A stretch of 64,000 nucleotides of DNA from Gallionella sp. (GTDB lineage Bacteria > Pseudomonadota > Gammaproteobacteria > Burkholderiales > Gallionellaceae), in assembly GCA_028707275.1 (NCBI GenBank), contig JAQTUP010000007.1:61567-125566 (forward strand). Direction: 5' to 3'. Under the pieces are notes generated by a model. The model was not told where the DNA came from and made no database searches. It saw nothing but the letters and a program-made list of their open reading frames with translations. Positions 48,080-56,994 of the stretch are shown here, piece by piece (positions within the stretch are counted from its first letter, which is position 1; each line of letters begins with the position of its first letter). Both the position numbers and the translations under genes were made by a program.

Positions 48080-48126
48080 TGGGGTGGCTGATGGGGCTCG
48101 AACCCACGACAACAGGAATCACAATC
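48080..48126 (-). other. 3' half of tRNA-His(GTG): probable attachment site of an integrated element
   Basis: On the minus strand this reads GATTGTGATTCCTGTTGTCG, then TGGGTTCGAGCCCCATCAGC and CACCCCA: the anticodon loop TTGTGAT, T-arm and acceptor 3' strand with CCA of tRNA-His. The 5' half (D-arm and acceptor 5' strand) is absent; the sequence beyond 48126 is unrelated and A+T-rich. Such a 3' fragment marks an attR-type junction produced by tyrosine-recombinase integration. The reconstructed tRNA and the integrase should lie at the other end, past the window. The next 200 bases to hipA have no gene. Confidence 0.85.
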
Positions 48127-48330
48127 AGATCAATAAACATTGATAATCAACAAGTTATCGAATTATTTATGTAAGATGACACCCACACAAAGCCCCTATC
48201 TATAAGGGGAAGCATGCGCATCTTACAATAATTATCGCCTCAAAACTATCAGCACATTGGGTCGTACCAGATTTATCCAGTTGTTTTTCTGCTGGGAACA
48301 CCTTGGAAAAACGAGTGGGCAACTGAGCGT

Positions 48331-49569
48331 TCACCATGAAATAGATGGATTCAAGAACTGCCTGCCCATGAGTAATTTTCTATCCATCGCAGTCAGTTTT
48401 GCCTCGTCGCACACCACTTCCCAATTCTCATTGATCCCGTGTTGCAGGCGCTCGATGATTTCCTGAGCTTCGTTGTTACTCAGCTGAAATTTGCTGGCCG
48501 CATCCAGGCAGACGCTCAATTGGCTCATGCGATTTTGCCCGCTGATTAACATCGCCTGTGAGGCTTCGTTTCCGGTACGGCTTTGCGGACAAATATCGTA
48601 GGCTGGCGTGAGCGTCAGATAATTGCCGTCCCAGAATGCCGCATGATTGCGCGCATGATCGTCCGTGTTACCGCAGAGAATATTGAACACGATACGTCGA
48701 TACAATTCACGCAAGGTATTACCCGAGTCAGTGAATCTGCTGCGAACAATATCGGCCAGATCTTCGTAGCTTGCATAACGTGCCTGCATTTCTCCAAGAC
48801 TGAGAATGGTCAGCGCCGACACCATCGCTTTGCGCTGCCACCCGTTTTTCTCCTTGACGCGATCAAACCGCTCAACGAGCAACACGTCTTTACCCATCAC
48901 CTTTTCAAGCTTCACCGTAGCGGTCTTGATTCCTGATAACCCGGCCAGGCGCATTGCGATGTATTCCGCCTTCACTACGTTATACATATCGGTACTGGAT
49001 GAGAATTTGGCGATGTATTTTTTATCGTCTGTCTCGATCATGACTTTCGGGCGCGCGCCACCAATCGAGGTTCCATGCTGCAACGCATGATCGAGGGCTT
49101 TGCTGATCGGCAATCCTTCCTGCACCCTTTGGGCCGCCTCCATAAGCTCCTCAAGCGACGCATGATTGCCCAAGCGGGGAATATATTCAGTCGGAGACAA
49201 CTGAAAATCAAGTGCACCAACCCGATCACTGCCCGATTCCAGAAGGCAAGTCAGCTCATCCAGTTCTGCCGGATCTTTATTTTTTCTGCTGCGGTACAAC
49301 AGAACTCGACGCCCCCAGGCATCCGGTGAGGCATCGCGTATGGAGTTAGGCATGGAAAGATCATTCAACAGCGGCAACACACCGGAACGGAGCGGCAATT
49401 CCGGCTCATAGATGGCAATGGCGTTACTGCGCTCAAGATAGCTCTTACCGTAGTTGAACACCAAAGTGCCGCCCTGCCTGCTCAGCAGACCGGCGACAAC
49501 CGGTTCTTTTGCGCCAGGCAGCCATACCCAGACATACGCCTCTTGCGGCAAGTGTTTAGAACTCATCAT
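48331..49569 (-). CDS. HipA-family kinase toxin (module 1)
   Basis: 412 residues. An N-terminal barrel precedes a kinase-like fold: Gly-rich loop SIGGARPK (with the serine that is phosphorylated in HipA), ERFDR, the catalytic loop GNTDDHARNHA and the Mg aspartate in AYDICPQS. HipA proteins phosphorylate aminoacyl-tRNA synthetases and arrest growth. This one, with GGARPK for the usual AGAQEK, is closer to the YjjJ-like branch than to E. coli HipA. It overlaps the antitoxin gene by 14 bp. Confidence 0.88.
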   Translation of the reverse strand: MMSSKHLPQEAYVWVWLPGAKEPVVAGLLSRQGGTLVFNYGKSYLERSNAIAIYEPELPLRSGVLPLLNDLSMPNSIRDASPDAWGRRVLLYRSRKNKDPAELDELTCLLESGSDRVGALDFQLSPTEYIPRLGNHASLEELMEAAQRVQEGLPISKALDHALQHGTSIGGARPKVMIETDDKKYIAKFSSSTDMYNVVKAEYIAMRLAGLSGIKTATVKLEKVMGKDVLLVERFDRVKEKNGWQRKAMVSALTILSLGEMQARYASYEDLADIVRSRFTDSGNTLRELYRRIVFNILCGNTDDHARNHAAFWDGNYLTLTPAYDICPQSRTGNEASQAMLISGQNRMSQLSVCLDAASKFQLSNNEAQEIIERLQHGINENWEVVCDEAKLTAMDRKLLMGRQFLNPSISW

Positions 49570-49891
49570 TTACCTTACCTGTTTTGCGGACTGCTTTGGG
49601 CAGGAGGGCCAACTTCTGCTCGATTTGATGCCGCATTTCGGACAGACCCGCTCTATCCGCGTCGAATAGTTTAATGCCGAGAATCGCAGCCACTTCAAAT
49701 ACTGCACCGATAGAACATGCAGGATTGCCCTCTTCGATTCTGGACAACATGGGGCGTGAAACAGCTGCTCGCTCTGCCAACTCCTGGGCGCTCCATTTAT
49801 GCTCAGTACGGGCGACACGAATCATCCTGCCCAGTACCATGAGCGCCTCATCTGTGTAGCGGGATCGAACCCGATTGGATACCTTTGTCAT
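49556..49891 (-). CDS. XRE-type antitoxin HipB (module 1)
   Basis: 111 residues with an HTH (WSAQELAERAAVSRPMLSRI) and a C-terminal segment. The ATG at MTKVSNRVRS is chosen because the upstream extension would pass through the operator. Overlap with hipA and the strong palindrome upstream support autoregulation. Confidence 0.85.
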   Translation of the reverse strand: MTKVSNRVRSRYTDEALMVLGRMIRVARTEHKWSAQELAERAAVSRPMLSRIEEGNPACSIGAVFEVAAILGIKLFDADRAGLSEMRHQIEQKLALLPKAVRKTGKVNDEF

Positions 49892-49902
49892 GACGATTTG
49901 AA

Positions 49903-49943
49903 ATATATATGTTGCACAATAATGCATCATGCAACATATATAT
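49903..49943. promoter_or_regulatory. Palindromic operator of hipBA module 1
   Basis: Perfect inverted repeat ATATATATGTTGCA / TGCAACATATATAT, arms of 14 bases around a 13-base centre, ending 11 bases before the hipB start. It is a natural site for HipB dimers. Confidence 0.85.
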
Positions 49944-50335
49944 GCAAGCTATCCTCAAAAAAGTACGTCACAGCCAGCCTGGCAAAAAATTTCAGGTTTA
50001 ACTGCTGTAAGTCTGCGAAAGCCCCTGTCAGCGCATACAAGCACAAAAAAACCAGATACTCATTTTTGGTTTGTGATTTTTTTGTGGCGCACGGAGGATT
50101 ATCGCGCCATCTAATATGGCGCGGGGTATAAGAATCGCGCCATATCGTTACACTTCAGAGTTGAATCCGCCAAAGTTTAGTTCGAAATCTGGCGTAAATT
50201 CGTGTTGATAATGTCATATGCCACTTGATTATCCCAACAGTCCATGTACGCTTGCGGTGGGGTACTGATGGGTGCCTCGATCATTTTTTCCTTAATATTT
50301 GTCATCGGTCGCGCAAACCGAATCTTCACTACACA
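49944..50335. other. Gap between hipBA modules 1 and 2
   Basis: No supported gene. CGCGCCAT / ATGGCGCG at 50103-50123 forms an 8-base stem, with a further copy CGCGCCATAT at 50135-50144, so three half-sites of one sequence lie together; this could be an operator or the terminator of hipA module 2. Confidence 0.5.
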
Positions 50336-51694
50336 TCACGAAAGCTTGGACAACCGCGCCAGTACCGACGGATCAAATTCCCGACTGTTCAATAATTCAT
50401 TGATCGAAGACGGTCGAGACTTGAGTGCATCAGCTACGAACCCTCTTCGCTCATCAATAACCGGAAGCACTTTTTCTCGCAAAAATACTCGTTCCTCATT
50501 GGTCAGTCGTTCATCGCCGATTACCTTGGAGATCGCTTCCGGTAAATCCGCACTCATTCGCAACAAGACACTACGAACAAGTCGAGGCGCGACACCCGCC
50601 TCATAGGCCATTGCATCCCAATGCGCCCCTTCCACCCATCCCGGCTTATTCTCTCCTGCGATAGACATCGCCATCGTCTGCCTTGGCAGATACGCCTCCA
50701 CGCAAAGCATGTCGTAAAACGGCGCTACTGCCGCTTTTTGACCACGCATCAAGAAGGCAATATTTTTTGCGTGTGCATCCAGATTACCGATTAAATAATT
50801 AAAGGCAATCCAATGAACAACGGCATTGGCCGCTACGATTGGACGCTCGATGAAGGTGCCTCTGAGAACGTCGAACAGGTGATGCAGCCCCAAGCCACCT
50901 TCGCTCTCATATTTTTTCGACGGTGGCACACCCAATGTTTGGCACAGGTCTATCTGGTGAATCCGTCTGAATGCCCGGCCTATCCCTTTCTCGGCACATT
51001 TTTCCAGTGGCTCACGGTCAAACCGCTCAATGACATAAAGTGGTTCGGGAAGATGCAGCAACCCGACGGTGGGAACTGAAACTTTCAGCTCATGAGCCAG
51101 GCGCATGCAAAAAAATTCGTTGGCTGGGCAATACGGGAAGTCCGCACTGGCATTCTCCGGTTTGACGATATGGGTCGAGGGTGCCGAGCCTTCAGGCAGG
51201 AACAGCGCGCCATCTGCTTCAATACGCAGCCCCAGCTTTTCCTGAGCACCTGCCAAGGACATGCGAATTTCATCCCATGATGCCATCAGAGGGAGATTGC
51301 GCGCCCTGGAAGCCTCAATTTTTTCCTGAAGCGTCTCTTGTGAAAGTGGAATCAGAATTTCCTCTGCTGCTTCCGTGTATCCTTCTGGCGTCAGCGAAAG
51401 CGCGCCCGCAGTGTCCTGTCCATGTCGAATCAGAAGCGCCCACGTATCACGAGGATCGATTCTGTCCCGAGATGCGATCAAGTCTCGCAGCCGACCTTCA
51501 GGCAACAGGTTCTCGAAGAACCACTCGACCATCCTGGTATTCGCGGTGTCTTCGAACGCTCGGGGGATGATCGGAAAAGTGGGTGAAAGTGCATAATCTT
51601 TCCACTCAGTCGAGTAGCCAAATTTCCACTGCCCTTGCTCGATCTCAAGAGTGCCGACCTGTATTCCATTGGCCGAGACGATCAAAGCACTCAT
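50336..51694 (-). CDS. HipA-family kinase toxin (module 2)
   Basis: 452 residues: N-terminal barrel (MVEWFFENLLPEGRLRDLIA is the usual family motif), phosphorylation loop MSLAGAQEKLGLRI, ERFDRE, catalytic GNLDAHAKNIAF and APFYDMLCV. It is a full-length HipA. The start codon overlaps the antitoxin stop by 4 bp. It is clearly different from modules 1 and 3, hence not a recent duplication. Confidence 0.9.
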   Translation of the reverse strand: MSALIVSANGIQVGTLEIEQGQWKFGYSTEWKDYALSPTFPIIPRAFEDTANTRMVEWFFENLLPEGRLRDLIASRDRIDPRDTWALLIRHGQDTAGALSLTPEGYTEAAEEILIPLSQETLQEKIEASRARNLPLMASWDEIRMSLAGAQEKLGLRIEADGALFLPEGSAPSTHIVKPENASADFPYCPANEFFCMRLAHELKVSVPTVGLLHLPEPLYVIERFDREPLEKCAEKGIGRAFRRIHQIDLCQTLGVPPSKKYESEGGLGLHHLFDVLRGTFIERPIVAANAVVHWIAFNYLIGNLDAHAKNIAFLMRGQKAAVAPFYDMLCVEAYLPRQTMAMSIAGENKPGWVEGAHWDAMAYEAGVAPRLVRSVLLRMSADLPEAISKVIGDERLTNEERVFLREKVLPVIDERRGFVADALKSRPSSINELLNSREFDPSVLARLSKLS

Positions 51695-51927
51695 GTCGTT
51701 TCACCCGGCAGCCTCAGCCTGACATCAATGCCAAAACGACTACAGACGGACAAAACTTTCCCAATCTGGGCTGTCGATTTTCCTTGCTCCAGACCATTGA
51801 GAAATGGCAGACTGACATTACACAGTGCAGCAGCATCACGCTGAGTCAGGCCAGACTCCTTGCGAACAGCCCGAAGGATATCCCCTAGCTCGCTGACAGA
51901 AGTAATACCAACATCCCTGTGTACCAT
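51691..51927 (-). CDS. XRE-type antitoxin HipB (module 2)
   Basis: 78 residues: HTH LTQRDAAALCNVSLPFLNGL followed by a short C-terminal strand region (IDVRLRLPGETT) typical of HipB dimers. Start at MVHRDVG, behind GGTGGTGG. Confidence 0.85.
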   Translation of the reverse strand: MVHRDVGITSVSELGDILRAVRKESGLTQRDAAALCNVSLPFLNGLEQGKSTAQIGKVLSVCSRFGIDVRLRLPGETT

Positions 51928-51944
51928 AGCCACCACCATAAAGA

Positions 51945-52008
51945 TAAACGATCGTTGAATTTTACTTTGCACTAGCCCTCAATGCAATAAAAACTAAACG
52001 ATCGTTTA
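51945..52008. promoter_or_regulatory. Double operator of hipBA module 2
   Basis: TAAACGATCGTTGA (51945-51958) and TAAACGATCGTTTA (51995-52008), two near-identical palindromes 50 bases apart (five helical turns), both upstream of hipB. The second lies just beyond the stop of the next gene, read in the same direction. Confidence 0.85.
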
Positions 52009-52021
52009 TTATAGATGAGTG

Positions 52022-52393
52022 CTACTGACTCTTGGCTGGCTTTACAGGAAACCATGTCTCGATCTCCCTCAAACTTTTGGTTCCGAAATTGCGGATACTA
52101 AAAAGCTCATTTCTTCGATAAACCTCGACAACTTTCTCTACTGTCGTCAACCCTTCTCTATGAAGAAGGCGCAATGTTCTCGGAGTAAGCTTGACGAACG
52201 GGTCAATGCTTTCGTGCATCCGTTTATTTTGATGAAATCGCTCTATTCTGTCTTTGGCATTGTCACCCGACATTCGAAACACACGACCGATGGCAGCATA
52301 GGATTGGCCTGTTTCCCGAGCCACGAGAATTTCCTGATCCCGTTTGCGGCGAGCCTCACGTTCCGTCGTTATTTGATCGCACAGACCAGACAT
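52022..52393 (-). CDS. Small HTH plus RNA polymerase alphaCTD-like protein
   Basis: 123 residues. Residues about 40-60 (SYAAIGRVFRMSGDNAKDRI) look like a sigma-region-4 style HTH; the C-terminal half (LTPRTLRLLHREGLTTVEKV, then RNFGTKSLREIETWF) is the double helix-hairpin of the alpha C-terminal domain. A GGAGG sits at the correct distance from MSGLCDQ. It could be a transcription factor that recruits or mimics the polymerase alpha domain. Confidence 0.7.
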   Translation of the reverse strand: MSGLCDQITTEREARRKRDQEILVARETGQSYAAIGRVFRMSGDNAKDRIERFHQNKRMHESIDPFVKLTPRTLRLLHREGLTTVEKVVEVYRRNELFSIRNFGTKSLREIETWFPVKPAKSQ

Positions 52394-52454
52394 GACTGCG
52401 ACTTCCTCCAAGCACTCCAACCAAAATTAGCCAAACTCAAAAAAACAATCATCA

Positions 52455-52679
52455 TTATTTCGTGAGCTGTCTACCGATCATCGACACCACGTTCGATCCC
52501 TGATATGCCTTGTGAGCTTCTGTCAGTCCAACGGAACGTTTAATCAGATCACCAAACGATCCAGACTTCTGTTCTGCCACCACAAGCCTTGCGATGTCAT
52601 CCCTGATGTATTCAGGTTGTTGAGCGATGATGTTTGCTATCCGCTCAGGGCGCTCCAATCCATCTATTATTTTGTCCAT
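52455..52679 (-). CDS. Hypothetical protein, 74 aa
   Basis: Starts MDKIIDGLERPERIANIIAQ; mostly helical and charged. I do not recognise it. It stands behind the IHF gene and ahead of the alphaCTD-like gene in the same orientation. Confidence 0.55.
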   Translation of the reverse strand: MDKIIDGLERPERIANIIAQQPEYIRDDIARLVVAEQKSGSFGDLIKRSVGLTEAHKAYQGSNVVSMIGRQLTK

Positions 52680-52885
52680 AAATTTCTTTCTTAATCGGTG
52701 CTGGTTCTGGGTGCGAATGATGTGTAACGCTGACATATCCAGCAAGCATTCCGGAAATTTTCAACCTAGTTATCGCCCCATCTATTTTCAATATCGTACA
52801 ACTTATCCATCATTCATCCAAATAATTATGTGTGCGTTTGCGAGAGAACCAGATGCCTGCTCAAAGTTTTCCACCTTCAGCAGAA

Positions 52886-53191
52886 TCAATCGGTTGGCAC
52901 ACCGTGATATTTTTCATCAACCAAACTTTTTAGTTTCGCGCTGGGATGAAAAGTGACCACGCGCCGCGCAGAGATGGGAATTTCTTCGCCAGTTTTGGGA
53001 TTACGACCGGGGCGTTGCTGCTTGTCGCGCAACTGAAAGTTACCGAAGCCGGATAATTTAACCTCTTCGCTCTGTTCAAGCCTGACGCGAATCTCCTCGA
53101 AAAACGCTTCCACCATATCCTTGGCTTCACGCTTGTTCAGGCCAACTTTTTCAAATAACAAATCCGCGAGTTCTGCTTTAGTCAATGTCAT
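52886..53191 (-). CDS. ihfA: Integration host factor subunit alpha
   Basis: 101 residues of the HU/IHF family; [40 protein letters not shown] and [20 protein letters not shown] match IHF-alpha rather than HU, including the proline arm. Chromosomal ihfA normally follows pheT, so a solitary copy inside an integrated element is probably its own bending factor for recombination or gene control. Confidence 0.9.
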   Translation of the reverse strand: MTLTKAELADLLFEKVGLNKREAKDMVEAFFEEIRVRLEQSEEVKLSGFGNFQLRDKQQRPGRNPKTGEEIPISARRVVTFHPSAKLKSLVDEKYHGVPTD

Positions 53192-53199
53192 GCTTTTCC

Positions 53200-53319
53200 C
53201 TATATATACAAATCACCCACCAAATCAAGCAGGCCAGACAGCGGGTGGTCTTCGTCGTCACCGTCGGCGACCAGCAGGAATTTCATCAGGTTCGTCATAC
53301 GTGTGTAGCTTTGCGCCAT
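53200..53319 (-). CDS. Possible small acidic protein ahead of ihfA
   Basis: 39 residues, [20 protein letters not shown] then an acidic stretch (DDEDHP). The stop lies six bases before the ihfA ribosome site (GGAAAAGC), and TATAAT overlaps its start, so it could be a translated leader. No family recognised. Confidence 0.3.
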   Translation of the reverse strand: MAQSYTRMTNLMKFLLVADGDDEDHPLSGLLDLVGDLYI

Positions 53320-53517
53320 TATATCAAATGCATGCCAGGAAGATTGAATGGCTAGCATATCGAACAGAGTGTGTGATGCGTGCATGACTAGTCTTTTATT
53401 TTTCGATAAAGCTTATTCCATTCATCGTATTCCCGATACGTCATCACCTTATGCACGAAGACTTTTTAAACCTGCACCTTACGATAGCCAATAAGCACTG
53501 GAACTCACAAAAGCAGT

Positions 53518-54342
53518 TTACTTTGGTGGTGAGCATCGTTCAAGAATGCGTTTCCAGCCATTTCTGGCGGCGACGGCCTCCCGAAGAATATCGACATACT
53601 CATCACCTTGAACCCGTTTGTCGGGCGGCATCGATGCTTCGGCAAGTTCTGACAACAGCCTGATACGCGCTAAACGGGTTTCGCCCAACTCAAGAATTCG
53701 GCTGTAAGCTTCGCAGGCATACGCGAAGGTTTCACGTTTTGCATAATCGATTTCGAGCAACCACTCGCGACGACGGCTTTCAGACAGTCCGACCATTTCT
53801 CGTTTGCAGTTATGGAAGATGTGGGCCGCTTCGTGAATCACGTAATCGTCGAACGGATCATTGTTGCCAAAATACTTCATGGACACGTAGCAAGTCGTCT
53901 CTTCGCTCAAGCCAAGAAGTCCTGACGCGGTGTCACTGAGCAGTTTTGCATCCAAACTTGCAAGGTAAAGGTTCGCCAGCTCCCATGCCGTGTGGAGCCA
54001 TCTCGTTTTTTCAAGGGTGACGATTATCGTTGCAGGCGTGAGAAATACGACCGAGTGTTCAAGCATATCGAGAATAATCGTTTGCTCGACCTGTGGAAAC
54101 AGCCCTCTCACCATAGGCGCAAATTTCGCACGCGCATTTATGTCCAAACCAGAATTATGACATTCAGGCACAGAAACCCGGTCGGCCAGTGTAGAAACTT
54201 CCGAAATAAGCGCACCCCGGAGTGCGGCACTGCCGCTTTTTGCCCGAGCTACGAACGTGCCACCAGTCCATATCTCAAATGAGCTGTCGTACTCACCGCT
54301 GGTGAGAAAGCGATCAATTTCAGTTCGTTGCTGGATATTCAT
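53518..54342 (-). CDS. Putative zinc metalloprotein with HEAAH motif
   Basis: 274 residues. VIHEAAHIFHN is an HExxH-type site, preceded by a long mixed region and followed by REWLLEIDYAKRETFAYACE, where a glutamate could be the third ligand. No signal peptide. The start at MNIQQRTEID is uncertain; an in-frame TTG 17 codons upstream is possible. The 120-aa gene 102 bases upstream probably shares the transcript. Confidence 0.7.
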   Translation of the reverse strand: MNIQQRTEIDRFLTSGEYDSSFEIWTGGTFVARAKSGSAALRGALISEVSTLADRVSVPECHNSGLDINARAKFAPMVRGLFPQVEQTIILDMLEHSVVFLTPATIIVTLEKTRWLHTAWELANLYLASLDAKLLSDTASGLLGLSEETTCYVSMKYFGNNDPFDDYVIHEAAHIFHNCKREMVGLSESRRREWLLEIDYAKRETFAYACEAYSRILELGETRLARIRLLSELAEASMPPDKRVQGDEYVDILREAVAARNGWKRILERCSPPK

Positions 54343-54444
54343 CGTTTTGATGCTGGACTGCATAGCAATGCTGCCGACAAAATTACTGAGCAAAATTTTC
54401 CACGCATGGTCACATCGCCTCGATATGGGTATTCGCCATAATTG

Positions 54445-54807
54445 CTACACCGGATTATTCCACTGCGGAGCAGGGTCGCGCTGTGCCAACTTGAGCAATA
54501 ATTCGCCGCCTCGTTCTTCGTCAAACAGCTCCTGAATAAAATGATAGGTGTGATTGACAACATCCTGCATCAGCAGCTTCATTTCGTCATCGCTGATGCG
54601 TGAAAGATCATTCCATTGAATCTCGCCGAAAGGGGATTGAACGACAACATCCGTGTAGTCCCCGGCTTTCGAGTCGGGAACGATCCCTGCATGCAAATCC
54701 TCCAGCACTGAATTGCGGAAACATTTCAACACGAGATGCTTCGCCAACCGCTGTTGCAATGCTGGATCAGCGATCAGAACTTTTACGAGTTTATCTTGCT
54801 CAGCCAT
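54445..54807 (-). CDS. Hypothetical protein, 120 aa
   Basis: Starts MAEQDKLVKVLIADPALQQR; helical, acidic, no motif recognised. It stands ahead of the HEAAH gene on the same strand, with GAAGGTGAT as ribosome site. Confidence 0.65.
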   Translation of the reverse strand: MAEQDKLVKVLIADPALQQRLAKHLVLKCFRNSVLEDLHAGIVPDSKAGDYTDVVVQSPFGEIQWNDLSRISDDEMKLLMQDVVNHTYHFIQELFDEERGGELLLKLAQRDPAPQWNNPV

Positions 54808-55213
54808 AGCAGATCACCTTCAGCTAATAAATGGTTAATACTACTACCTCTACAGCAGGAAATGAGCGAGATTGTTCTATGTTCGATAAGGACGCTGCAT
54901 ATGGCGTGGATTTCGTACTCGGCTGCTACTTTTTGTCCAGCGCGGGTAGCTCGGAAGTGGATGGTGATTGGCAAACCACATCCGATTGTTTTCAAATGAA
55001 TAATCATCCAATTTGAACAATTGCAGATTTTTCAGGCCGACTTAAACGAAAAAAATATCATTCCTGATAATAGGAATTATCAGGAATGATACTTGGCTTG
55101 GCGTTATGTGGATAAAGCAACAGCACGTCACATAGCATCAAGCTCAACTTCCGAAGTACGCAAGAAAGCGGTCACGGACTGATTAAATTGTGGGCTTCTG
55201 TATCAGGTGTGCA
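54808..55213. other. Gap after hipA module 3, with a strong hairpin
   Basis: 406 bases without a gene. At 55057-55090 ATCATTCCTGATAA and TTATCAGGAATGAT form a perfect 14-base stem around TAGGAA, with a run of A immediately left (T-run on the minus strand). It can terminate hipA transcripts read leftward. Confidence 0.65.
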
Positions 55214-56560
55214 TCAACTGCGAACAGTGACCAACTTAGCACAATGCCTTTTCATTCCCGTGAAAATCGCCTCTGCGAGATCCATAGGAAAATTGTCGGG
55301 CAACAGTTTGCTCACGTTATCAATCACAGCCTCTGTTGACTCAATGATTTCTTCAATCAGTTGCTCCGCCGCCGCCGCACCAAGCCCGACTTGTTGCGCC
55401 TGGGCAATCCAGTGCCGTCGCTGGATTTTCTCGATCAGGTAGTAATTAGTACTTCCCCGCACCGCCATGGCGAGCTTGGCTTTCTGCGGCGGAATTTGAT
55501 TTCGTCCTTTTCCGATCACGGGATGGGCAGAAAGTACGTCGTAGATTGGCGTAGCACGGTAGCGCCCCCCGGCCTGATGAGCAATGCTGAAGTTTTTTGC
55601 GTGGCCATCAGTGGCGGCAAGCACCCAAAAAATGAGCTGAGTCTTGAAGAAGTTCCTCCGGTCCTGTTCAGAATGGTCCGACCCGAGAAGCAGTTCCATG
55701 ATCTGAGCAATGCCAGGTCCGCCGTCTGACTGGTATTTGCGTAGTGGTGACGCGCCTGTTGCCTGACACATATCTTCCTGAGGAAGACGGATAATCCAAC
55801 TTCCATCGCTTGATGACATTCGGTCGAATCGCTCGACAACGAGCGTTTTCTGGTCCTCGAAGTGTTCAATTTCACACCGCGCTATGGAAATTTCGTAAGC
55901 ATTCACAATTTTCGAGCACAACCATTCGTTTTCAACCGAGGTGCGCATATCGGCCTGCATATGGCCGACCAGACCTAAGGGCAATTTGAAAATGTGAGTT
56001 GTCGGGGTACTTCCATGAGGCAGGAGCCATTTACCTTCGTGGCGCAACAAGGCGGTTTTTTCCTGCGCGCCCGCGATGGAAAGCCTCAGGTCCTCGTCGT
56101 GATCATGTTGCCCCAAGGCTTGAGCCGACGTGGTATTGCGTAGTCGTTGAGCAATCCGCGCTGTGTTCAACACCTCGCCCCGGATTTCATACACATCCGC
56201 TGGCATCTCATCTTCGGGAAGAAGTTGTATTGCGCCAACGCAGTCACGGCCTAGCTTCGCCAGCAGCTGGAAGGGATCAATGCCACCTGTTTGATGACGC
56301 ATAGCCAAGCGACGGCGAATGGCGTCGTTGTCGGGCAAGAGATTGTCGAAATAGTCGGTAACGATCTGCCCCTGGTAAGGCGCATTGCCCGGCAAGAAGG
56401 GGTGCGACAACGATAAAGGGCGTGCTTGTTCATCCGTTAGCCACTCATCGAAGTAGTGAAGTCGTTCGCCTTGTCGGGTGATCTCCCAGTACCCCACAGG
56501 GATGCCGTTCATCCAGATGTTCAACCTCTTTGTCTTTGAGCGGCGCCCCATGATCACCAA
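55214..56560 (-). CDS. hipA: HipA toxin (module 3, closest to classical HipA)
   Basis: 448 residues. Motifs are those of E. coli HipA: LSIAGAQEKTALLRHEGKWL (autophosphorylated serine loop), VERFDR, catalytic ATDGHAKNFS and TPIYDVLSAHP. The N-terminus (YWEITRQGERLHYFDEWL) is the barrel that contacts HipB. E. coli HipA phosphorylates glutamyl-tRNA synthetase. Overlaps hipB by 7 bp. Confidence 0.93.
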   Translation of the reverse strand: MVIMGRRSKTKRLNIWMNGIPVGYWEITRQGERLHYFDEWLTDEQARPLSLSHPFLPGNAPYQGQIVTDYFDNLLPDNDAIRRRLAMRHQTGGIDPFQLLAKLGRDCVGAIQLLPEDEMPADVYEIRGEVLNTARIAQRLRNTTSAQALGQHDHDEDLRLSIAGAQEKTALLRHEGKWLLPHGSTPTTHIFKLPLGLVGHMQADMRTSVENEWLCSKIVNAYEISIARCEIEHFEDQKTLVVERFDRMSSSDGSWIIRLPQEDMCQATGASPLRKYQSDGGPGIAQIMELLLGSDHSEQDRRNFFKTQLIFWVLAATDGHAKNFSIAHQAGGRYRATPIYDVLSAHPVIGKGRNQIPPQKAKLAMAVRGSTNYYLIEKIQRRHWIAQAQQVGLGAAAAEQLIEEIIESTEAVIDNVSKLLPDNFPMDLAEAIFTGMKRHCAKLVTVRS

Positions 56561-56952
56561 CTTTCCTTCTTCTGTGTGATGGAAATAATGCGCTCCAGTT
56601 TTATATCCGCTGACGGTTTCTTTTCCTTAATCGTTTCTGTGCCGGCTATTTTGCCGATCTTCTGATTTGAAGGGTTGACCATCGTGGTGTTCTTGCCTAT
56701 CGCATCAGAGGAGATGCGGCTCATACTTGTGACGGAAGCGGCCTGGTCCAGAGAGATTTCAACACACAATATGCGCAGCACCATGAAAAGCCTGTCAAGC
56801 GTGGCTGTCGCAGCATTGGCTTCAAAGTAGGCATAACTTTGCTGAGTGATTCCCAACTTTTCAGCCATGGCAGCCTGAGTGAGCCCTCTCGCCTTGCGAA
56901 ACCCCTTGAGCATTAAGGGCAGCTGGCTGAGGGTCTTAATGGAATAGTTCAC
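56554..56952 (-). CDS. hipB: XRE-type antitoxin HipB (module 3)
   Basis: 132 residues: HTH LTQAAMAEKLGITQQSYAYF, then a longer charged tail than usual (last 60 residues). Start is GTG, chosen because GGAGGAAAAA stands directly before it; the frame stays open 18 codons further upstream. Confidence 0.85.
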   Translation of the reverse strand: MNYSIKTLSQLPLMLKGFRKARGLTQAAMAEKLGITQQSYAYFEANAATATLDRLFMVLRILCVEISLDQAASVTSMSRISSDAIGKNTTMVNPSNQKIGKIAGTETIKEKKPSADIKLERIISITQKKESW

Positions 56953-56994
56953 TTTTTCCTCCGTTATGAACTTTGCAAAAATACAAATCAGAGG

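Noticed and set aside
55057..55090. Operator for the third hipBA module
   Set aside because: It lies downstream of hipA, not upstream of hipB, and the T-run fits a terminator; the true operators are at 56995-57066.
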